Positions 1 to 4,699 of a stretch of DNA of 8,341 nucleotides are shown one piece after another. Source of the stretch: DASXTB01 sp036505615 (lineage in GTDB: Bacteria > Acidobacteriota > UBA6911 > JACQSX01). Every line of letters starts with the position of its first letter. The stretch's first letter is position 1. Position numbers and translations under genes: made by a program. The notes beneath the pieces are model-generated. The model did not search any database, had not been told where the DNA came from, and worked only from the letters and a program-made list of their open reading frames with translations. The stretch lies in assembly GCA_036505615.1 (NCBI GenBank), contig DASXTB010000204.1, positions 1-8,341 of the forward strand. Reading direction: 5' to 3'.

Positions 1-2029
1 GGTAAGACACATACTGCTTCTGGTTCCACATGGGGCCTTCAACCCGAAGATGTTCCCCTATTACCTTGTTAATCAAAAGCAACACTTTTCGGGTAGTAGG
101 ACTGCAACGGCCCTGTAAGTGCCACTGTTCGCCGTGCGAACTCCAGGATAGGCCATCGGCCAAAAACTTCTTCTTAGCGAAACTCGCAGAGTGCTTCAGT
201 TGGACTCCGACTGGATGGATAGTTACGGTATCAATGAAGGCATTTTCCTCTTTAGCATTCGCTTCCGAAGCACACAGTCGTTCGAATCCTTTGCGAATCA
301 CCTTTGCCATCAGTTTTCTGCGTTCCGCAAGAAAACTTGAGTACTCCATCTCGGTCCAGTTTTTAGGAAGAGCGTGCCACTCCATCATCCTCTCTAACTC
401 TTCGCGAGAAAGTCTGGCAGCGTAACCCGGAAAATATCTGGCTGGCGAATTGCCAGAGATAGCAATGTTGTCACTCCATTCGAGCAACGCAAAATTGGCA
501 ATCTGATTAGTTTCGCGGACCTCTGTGATATTCAAGGTCTTCAGGTGCGACTTTGGAAATAAATGATGTCGTTCCGTTGCGGACTTCTTCGCCTTCAGCG
601 CCGGATCAAGAAGTTCTGAAACCTTCATTTGGGAAAACAGCACTCTAGCACCTAACAAATTAAGAGCGGCGTAATAGGCAAACAAGGCAGGTGTTCTAGC
701 TGAGGATGTTTCCAGCTCGTTGACAAGAGCAATATTCCAAAAGTCTTCCGTCAAAGTATCCCTGATGATTTGATCCAAAGCAGATATGAACTCTGAGGCA
801 ATTCTAACCGTACGCAGTCTAGCTAAGTCGGATTCCATTACGGTTTCCGGTGATCCGGTGTATCGCCGTGTTAGCGAGGTCATCAAAAACCAGCGTGCCA
901 TCAAGTTCCGTAGCCCGTAAGGTTCAACCTTGAATTCGTGCCGACCGATCAGAAACAAGACGTACGCGTAAAGCAAACCTACTTCGGAAGTGATCATGGT
1001 TCTGTTTCGAAAACCCGCGCGTATCAGGACTTTCAGAAACTCATGCCAATTTGTGAGACCAAGCGTCTGTTCCTGGGCCTTCTTTAGAATCTCAAACTGT
1101 TGGGTGCGGCGTTCGTCTGAGAATTCACCGGTCTCAAGATCTTTGCCTCTCAAGATTGAATAGACGTGCTGCAGTCGTGCACGCTTGAATCCCAAGCCGA
1201 CCGACACGCGCAACATGTCGGCTGGGTCAGGTTGAATGAAATAGTTGAAAGGTGATGCGATTGTTCCAAAGGCAGCCGGCATTCTGCAATCGCGACAGAA
1301 TTTCTCGAGCTCGACTCTACCTTCATCCCAGAAGACTGAAAGCAAGGTTAGGATGAAGTCGGCCTGTTTGAGAGTTACTCCCTTGCTGTTGATACGAACA
1401 AAAATTTCCGATACCTGCTCCTCGTATACGGTCGATGAAATCTCCATCGCCGTGAAAGGGTAGTTCTGAAGATCATACAATCGGTCGATGCTTTCTGCTA
1501 ATCGGTCCTCCTCTTCCTCTGTCAAGGCTCTGGCTTGTGCTGAACGCACCAGGAAATCTTTAACAAATCGATTCCGCGACACTTCGCCAGCCCAAAGCTT
1601 GCTGATATCTGAAATAAATTCAGGATCTCGCAGAATTGCAGCATCGGTCACTTCGAACCTTGCATCGCGTGGGCGAAAAGCAATACGAATGTGGGTCTCC
1701 TGGAAATCTTTTGTGATAATGGGACGCCCCCTCAGGACTGCAAAAAGCGAAGTAAGCCGCTGCTGTCCGTCGACTATCAGAAGACGAGGTATCTTGGCTT
1801 GTTTTGAGTTGGCACCAATCTGACGTGAGTTGCCTGATTGGTCGTTCGACCAAAACAACAGATACCCGACCGGAAAGCCCTTGTACATCGAGTCAAAGAG
1901 ATCTCGTACCTTGGTGGTCTCCCAGACAAACGGACGCTGTATGTCAGGCAAACCAATTTCGCCTTGATCAATATCGAGAAGAAGTTTCGACAGGGAGTAA
2001 TCAACCTTTTTGAAAAGCGTTTCACTCAT
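1..2029 (-). CDS. GmrSD-type DUF262/DUF1524 restriction endonuclease (3' end outside window)
   Basis: I translated this frame by hand: 676 codons from ATG at 2029 with no stop before the window edge. The N-terminal DUF262 (GmrS-like, ParB/Srx-fold NTPase) domain shows LPDIQRPFVW (residues 27-36), IVDGQQRLTSLF (85-96) and IFVRINSKGVTL (209-220). The C-terminal DUF1524 (GmrD-like HNH nuclease) domain shows ERHHLFPKSHL (486-496), with the HH..P signature, and then NQIANFALLEWSDNIAIS (508-525). A short extra C-terminal segment (about 605-676) ends in VEGPMWNQKQYVSY; related tails lie close to the stop in this family, so little is probably missing. Family knowledge: such fused proteins are type IV enzymes that cut modified (for example glucosylated hydroxymethylcytosine) phage DNA using NTP hydrolysis. 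The exact modification recognised here is unknown. A good ribosome site, GGGTGA at 2041-2036, lies 6 nt before the ATG. The gene follows the 150-residue protein after 46 nt, which suggests one operon. Its coding frame is clean, unlike the gene two places upstream. Confidence 0.93.
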   Translation of the reverse strand, partial: MSETLFKKVDYSLSKLLLDIDQGEIGLPDIQRPFVWETTKVRDLFDSMYKGFPVGYLLFWSNDQSGNSRQIGANSKQAKIPRLLIVDGQQRLTSLFAVLRGRPIITKDFQETHIRIAFRPRDARFEVTDAAILRDPEFISDISKLWAGEVSRNRFVKDFLVRSAQARALTEEEEDRLAESIDRLYDLQNYPFTAMEISSTVYEEQVSEIFVRINSKGVTLKQADFILTLLSVFWDEGRVELEKFCRDCRMPAAFGTIASPFNYFIQPDPADMLRVSVGLGFKRARLQHVYSILRGKDLETGEFSDERRTQQFEILKKAQEQTLGLTNWHEFLKVLIRAGFRNRTMITSEVGLLYAYVLFLIGRHEFKVEPYGLRNLMARWFLMTSLTRRYTGSPETVMESDLARLRTVRIASEFISALDQIIRDTLTEDFWNIALVNELETSSARTPALFAYYAALNLLGARVLFSQMKVSELLDPALKAKKSATERHHLFPKSHLKTLNITEVRETNQIANFALLEWSDNIAISGNSPARYFPGYAARLSREELERMMEWHALPKNWTEMEYSSFLAERRKLMAKVIRKGFERLCASEANAKEENAFIDTVTIHPVGVQLKHSASFAKKKFLADGLSWSSHGEQWHLQGRCSPTTRKVLLLINKVIGEHLRVEGPMWNQKQYVSY

Positions 2030-2035
2030 CGCTTG

Positions 2036-2041
2036 TCACCC
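2036..2041 (-). promoter_or_regulatory. Shine-Dalgarno site of the GmrSD-type gene
   Basis: GGGTGA on the minus strand, followed by a 6-nt spacer (CAAGCG) and ATG at 2029. This supports the chosen start of the DUF262/DUF1524 gene, as does the typical first stretch MSETLFKKVDYSLSKLL of the family. Confidence 0.65.
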
Positions 2042-2075
2042 GTCCGTTCAGCAGTGGAAAACGAGACTAAAAAAG

Positions 2076-2528
2076 CTAAGGCTTCACCCTAGGGCGCCGC
2101 CACCATTTCCGACGTTGCCACTCCTTTTGCTCCTGCCTTGCGAGTGCCAGCGCCTTCTCCAAACCCGGAAGAAAGCTGTCCTTGAAAACCGGATCCACAG
2201 TCTGCGTAGGAAGACCGCAATCTGAAAAGCTGAGTAGCACCCTCCCATAACGATCTACTTGGTTAAGCGCCGAGCGAAGGCCGTCGCTGATCCAGTCGCC
2301 AGCAATTGCCCTATTAAGGGCATCCGTTCGGATTTGCATCCTCGCCTGCCTCGGGAGATCCCTGTTGCCCTCAAGCTCCTGGACCAGGGCTACCAAGCCT
2401 TTAGTTACCAGCTCGAATCTTTTCTTACGTTCACCCAGCCACCGTACTATCAGCGATCCAACGCCGGCAATCGTACCCCCTACCATGTTTTCAGCAGCTT
2501 TCGTCCAGAAATCCGTCGGATCGACCAC
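2076..2528 (-). CDS. Hypothetical 150-residue helical protein upstream of the restriction gene
   Basis: I do not recognise this family. The frame opens with GTG at 2528 (MVDPTDFW), two codons after an in-frame TAA. The next possible start is an internal ATG at residue 15. Residues 16-32 (VGGTIAGVGSLIVRWLG) are a glycine-containing hydrophobic helix that could be a weak membrane anchor. It is followed by basic ERKKRFE and a long predicted helix with many Leu, Arg and Gln (about 36-95). The C-terminus is strongly basic (RRKWWRRPRVKP), which could bind nucleic acid or membrane. The GTG lies 6 nt after the reconstructed stop of the upstream membrane-protein gene, and the restriction gene begins 46 nt after its TAG, so the three probably form one transcript. 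The role is inferred only from position: accessory or regulatory partner of the GmrSD-like enzyme. No clear ribosome site is visible at the usual distance, so translation may be coupled to the upstream gene. Confidence 0.65.
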   Translation of the reverse strand: MVDPTDFWTKAAENMVGGTIAGVGSLIVRWLGERKKRFELVTKGLVALVQELEGNRDLPRQARMQIRTDALNRAIAGDWISDGLRSALNQVDRYGRVLLSFSDCGLPTQTVDPVFKDSFLPGLEKALALARQEQKEWQRRKWWRRPRVKP

Positions 2529-2534
2529 AAAAGT

Positions 2535-3261
2535 TTATTTTATCCCCAACAGCCGCCGGGCGGCATGATACAGGGCAGGCGTTTTGTCCTTCCTTGAACT
2601 GCTCGAATTTTGCGATCCCTGACTCAAGATTCAATATCAGAATTCGAAGTACCCAGGCTTTCCAAGTAATTCCGAACAGCTTTCGCAACTCCTCCGGGAG
2701 CAAATTCTTTCAAAAGCTTGTAGGTGCGACTTCTGGCTTCCTCAGTCTGGATGCGGCGGCTGCGCTTGAGATCTTTGGTTTATGGCCTGCCACACGTTCA
2801 GTGCCACACTCTGGGCCAAATCTCTCGAGATAACGTCATCTATGGTTGCAATGATCTCCTGAATTCGGTCAGCTTTGCTTCCTAACTCGGAAAGCGTTAC
2901 ACGCCGTTTTTCCTTTTCATTCAAAAGTAGTGAGTGAAGTTCGTCCGGTGGCAGCGCTAGCCGTCCTGGATGGGTCAAATTAAACGCAGCGACTTCGGCA
3001 ACCTGTTCTCCCATCTTCCGCACCGATTCAGCTTTGCAAAAACTCCAGTACGGATTTGACGCATCGCTAGGAATAATTCCATATTCTTCGACCTTACGCC
3101 AATCTTAGCGATGTCTTGAATATTGTAGACGGCAACGGTAAATACAACTTTAGGCCGAAAAGCAAGACGAGTACCCACGCGCTAATGCGACCTATTAGCA
3201 GTAAGTAAACCCAAAGCGCTATCAGTAGAAGCGCTAATGGAATCCAGAACTCCTTCGCCAT
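2535..3261 (-). pseudogene. Frameshifted two-helix membrane protein of unknown family
   Basis: Six consecutive minus-strand frame segments join into one plausible protein of about 241 residues if five single-base indels are corrected. It starts at ATG 3261 (MAKEFWIPLALLLIALW), preceded by a weak GTGGAAA ribosome site. Two hydrophobic helices lie at about residues 5-24 and 30-50. The rest is soluble and helical, with pieces such as VVFTVAVYNIQDIAKIGVRS, GEQVAEVAAFNLTHPGRL, ELGSKADRIQEIIATIDDV, RRIQTEEARSRTYKLLKEF and TPALYHAARRLLGIK before TAA at 2537-2535. Frame changes fall near 3150 and 3033 (each one base short) and near 2780, 2627 and 2592 (each one base extra), mostly in short homopolymers. 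No in-frame stop interrupts the joined reading. The net length, 727 minus 1 nt, is 242 codons including stop, which is self-consistent. I recognise no named domain. It is either a recently decayed gene or a stretch of local sequencing errors; the clean neighbouring frame favours true decay. Its 3' end is 6 nt from the next start, so it was the first gene of the cluster. Confidence 0.6.
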
Positions 3262-3375
3262 CGTTTCCACGACCGAACTCCAAAAAATTTGAGTGCAAAT
3301 TGTGTCCACAGCGGGCCAAAAGTGGACCAAATTGACGTGAAATGATGGTAAGGAGAGGTTGCGATAAAGGCAAAT
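3262..3375. other. Upstream region of the minus-strand cluster
   Basis: This 114-nt stretch lies between the membrane-protein start and the terminator tail. Any promoter of the minus-strand cluster should be here, but I see no convincing -35/-10 pair on the minus strand. The minus-strand frame stays open upstream to a GTG at 3330, giving a possible 23-residue extension, but the extension is not hydrophobic and the ATG at 3261 sits directly before the first helix. The segment GGGCCAAAAGTGGACCAAAT near 3313 resembles end sequences I associate with IS21-type elements; this is a weak impression only. Confidence 0.3.
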
Positions 3376-3421
3376 AAAAAAAGGGACTTGGCTAAGTTTT
3401 CAAGCACTTAGCCAAAGTCCC
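3376..3421 (-). terminator. Intrinsic terminator downstream of the tRNA-Arg half
   Basis: A 15-bp stem, 3383-3397 with 3406-3421, has a single bulged A and an 8-nt loop. Its GC-rich base (GGGAC/GTCCC) is followed on the minus strand by seven T (3382-3376) and then ATTTG. On the plus strand no T-run follows, so it works in the minus direction only. It starts about 10 nt after the point where the tRNA-like sequence stops matching. It probably once ended the transcript of the tRNA or of a gene now lost. Confidence 0.85.
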
Positions 3422-3422
3422 T

Positions 3423-3440
3423 GTGGACGAATTCGTAGAC
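3423..3440. repeat. Imperfect palindrome centred on the tRNA break
   Basis: GTGGACGAATTCGTAGAC reads almost the same on both strands: the central ten bases ACGAATTCGT and the outer GT/AC are perfectly symmetric, with a two-base mismatch on each side. One half is the tRNA anticodon loop and the other is the foreign sequence joined to it. Tyrosine recombinases that use tRNA genes often cross over in the anticodon loop and bind inverted core arms, so this could be an attachment-site scar. It could also be chance, created by the junction. Confidence 0.4.
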
Positions 3441-3470
3441 CAACGCTCTATCCATCTGAGCTACGGGCGC
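3432..3470 (-). tRNA. tRNA-Arg(ACG), 5' half only
   Basis: Read on the minus strand, GCGCCCG forms the 5' acceptor strand, TA follows, then the D-arm GCTC AGATGGATA GAGC, a G, the 5' anticodon-stem strand TTGGT and the loop CTACGAA with anticodon ACG. A complete tRNA would continue with ACCAA and then a T-arm and a CGGGCGC acceptor strand. Instead the sequence continues TTCGTCCACAGGGAC and runs into the terminator, so the 3' half is absent. I found no matching T-arm/acceptor half elsewhere in the window. It cannot be a functional tRNA. The break exactly at the end of the anticodon loop, inside an imperfect 18-bp palindrome (3423-3440), suggests loss through a recombination event at a tRNA attachment site, though a simple deletion is also possible. 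Confidence 0.75.
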
Positions 3471-3772
3471 ATGGAGTGCAAAAGAAGTAGCTTAGCAGAT
3501 TCGATGGCTCCGCCAAAATCGGAATTTCTTGCCCAGACCGGGACCGTGCAAATCGGGACTTGGCTCTTACATAACATCGAATAGGAATACGCGAGCTCAA
3601 GTCCAAGTTGAGCGATTGCGTTCAATCCGAGACTAAAGTTCGTTGTGATGATCTCCAAAGCACGGACAATCATAGGTTCATCTTCAGGCTCACGATACCT
3701 GGCTGATTGGTGACGTAATTTCTTCTGTGTAAAAAGAACGTAACCAGCAAACCAGAAAAGGAGCTTACACCC
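3471..3772. other. About 300 bases without a recognisable gene
   Basis: This lies between the tRNA half and the transposase fossil. A minus-strand frame is open for 116 codons (3811-3461) but its first part is antisense to the transposase start, its last codons run into the tRNA, and I recognise nothing in it. The stretch containing EIITTNFSLGLNAIAQLGLE is the only protein-like part and could be a fragment of a lost gene. The plus strand holds the leader and ribosome site of the transposase fossil at its right end. The 11-mer GGGACTTGGCT at 3555-3565 repeats the left arm of the terminator at 3383-3393. Confidence 0.35.
3758..3763 (+). promoter_or_regulatory. Ribosome-binding site of the transposase fossil
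   Basis: AAGGAG followed by a 9-nt spacer and ATG at 3773. It fixes the original transposase start at MKKVVPLTEQFQHF rather than at the GTG (3848) that opens the downstream part of the frame. Confidence 0.65.
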
Positions 3773-4414
3773 ATGAAAAAAGTAGTGCCGCTTACCGAAC
3801 AGTTTCAACATTTTGTTGAGGATTTACGCGAAAGTTTTTAGGGAGATGTGTGCGGTCGAACCCGGTCTTTCTGGAAGGTTGTCTATCCGCACGTTGAACA
3901 CCAGCGCTGCTGGCTGCATAAGATGTGCAACATCGTCAATGCTGTGCGCCGACAAGACAGAACCGCGGTAACAGACGATGCACAGGTTATCTACCAGGCT
4001 GACAGCCGAGCCGAGGCGATGACGGCTTTCCGCTCCTTCAAGAAAACTTGGCAGCCGCTTTATCCAAGGATGGTCCAGTCGCTGGAAAATGATTTAGCGG
4101 AGCTATTAGCCTTCTTCCGGTTTCCTCGGCATCCTTGGAAAAAGCTGCGTACCACTAACCTGATCGAGAGGTCTTTTGTCGAGGTGCGCCGCAGGACGCG
4201 GCCGATGGTCTGTTTTGTCAATGTCAATAGCGTGGATCGAATAATCTTTTCAATCTTTAACAGCTGCAACCGTGAATGGCAAAACCAACCTCATAATTTT
4301 TACACAAGTAGCTTGACGTTACCGCTTGTCCAGAGAGCCTTGCTTGCCGCTATCAGTATCTGTACACTGATACTGATCAGAGAGGTAATGGTTCTATGGC
4401 AGTCGAGAAAGTAA
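3773..4414 (+). pseudogene. IS256-family (Mutator-type) transposase remnant, internally deleted
   Basis: From ATG 3773 the frame reads MKKVVPLTEQFQHFVEDLRE and then SF, an in-frame TAG at 3839-3841, and GDVCGRTR. The family has Trp at the TAG position (SFWGD), so one base change made an amber codon. After residue about 33 the frame jumps straight to the C-terminal third: FWKVVYPHVEHQRCWLHKM, then FFRFPRHPWKKLRTTNLIER and VDRIIFSIFNSCNREWQNQ. Full-length members have about 400 residues; here about 200 middle residues are missing. Family knowledge: catalysis needs a DDE triad. The Glu in TTNLIER survives, but the segment with both Asp is gone, so the protein cannot transpose DNA. Similarity fades after about 4300; the last 30 or so codons to the stop at 4412-4414 run through the promoter of the toxin-antitoxin remnant and are not transposase. 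I did not find convincing terminal inverted repeats, so the element borders are unknown. Confidence 0.85.
4340..4385 (+). promoter_or_regulatory. Promoter and operator-like palindrome of the vapBC remnant
   Basis: A perfect 9-bp inverted repeat, ATCAGTATC (4352-4360) and GATACTGAT (4369-4377), encloses TGTACACT. A possible -35 TTGCTT (4340-4345) and -10 TACACT (4363-4368) are 17 nt apart, so the palindrome covers the -10. A ribosome site AGAGG (4381-4385) lies 10 nt before the antitoxin ATG. Ribbon-helix-helix antitoxins usually repress their own operon by binding such palindromes, so this is the expected operator. The assignment is inferred from position and symmetry. Confidence 0.55.
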
Positions 4415-4643
4415 CCTTTACCCTTCCGGAAGAATAGTGCGAAGACTAGGGAGAATCCCAGACGGAATGAGAAGTAAGATGGTCAAGGAAGGAGTGGAGA
4501 GAGAGCTGAGGCGACAAAGCGCCGTTGCCGCATTGAAGAAACTCCGGGGCAGACCAATCTGGAAGGAAAAACATCACCCAGGACTCCGCCTATCGAGGGA
4601 TTTTGCCAGGTATCGACCTGCCAAGAGCCGGCTTACGGGATGA
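4396..4643 (+). pseudogene. vapB: Ribbon-helix-helix antitoxin (VapB-like), one-base frameshift
   Basis: ATG at 4396 opens MAVEKVTFTLPEE and then hits TAG at 4435. The frame starting two bases further on continues as RRLGRIPDGMRSKMVKEGVE, then RELRRQSAVAALKKLRGRPI, and ends PAKSRLTG at TGA 4643. Adding one T in GAATAGTG (near 4434) restores LPEELVRRLG and a protein of 82 residues. The first 45 or so residues have the pattern of the CopG/Arc ribbon-helix-helix DNA-binding fold (beta strand KVTFTL, two helices). The charged tail with WKEKHHPGLR and DFARYRP is the kind of C-terminal segment that wraps a PIN toxin. Its stop overlaps the toxin start as ATGA, typical of vapBC operons. With the shift only 13 residues would be made, so no functional antitoxin is expected. 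A sequencing error cannot be excluded, but the toxin next to it is also destroyed. Confidence 0.75.
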
Positions 4644-4699
4644 GCTACCTCGTTGACACGAATTTTGTCGTAAAGAATCTTATCGCCTTCCCGAGTTAG
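4640..4699 (+). pseudogene. vapC: PIN-domain toxin (VapC-like), 5' fragment
   Basis: ATG at 4640 overlaps the antitoxin stop (ATGA). The frame reads MSYLVDTNFVVKNLIA and then FPS and TAG at 4697-4699. LVDTN is the classic first strand of PIN ribonucleases and carries the first metal-binding Asp. Intact VapC proteins have about 130 residues, so almost 90% is lost, including the other acidic residues. The fragment ends inside the 3' end of the convergent VPS10/BNR gene, whose stop is at 4680. This marks the breakpoint, about 4687-4700, where the island joined the GC-rich chromosome. It encodes no active toxin, which fits an antitoxin that could decay without harm. Confidence 0.7.

Noticed and set aside
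30..425. 131-codon plus-strand open frame
   Set aside because: It is antisense to the DUF1524 part and tail of the restriction enzyme and shows no protein-like pattern or ribosome site.
2491..2703. 70-codon minus-strand frame as a separate gene
   Set aside because: Only its middle (ESGIAKFEQFKE) fits the joined frameshifted gene. The first and last parts overlap better-supported frames on the same strand.
3305..3345. IS21-like end sequence (GGGCCAAAAGTGGACC)
   Set aside because: It is only a resemblance from memory. There is no IstA/IstB coding trace and no second copy or inverted partner in the window.
3376..3470. tRNA interrupted by a group I intron in the anticodon loop
   Set aside because: Such introns occur in bacterial tRNA-Arg, but here an intrinsic terminator follows within about 50 bases and no 3' tRNA half appears downstream in the window.
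3461..3811. Minus-strand 116-codon frame as a gene
   Set aside because: Part is antisense to the transposase start, the end runs into the tRNA half, and no family is recognised. It is kept only as a comment on the gene-poor stretch.
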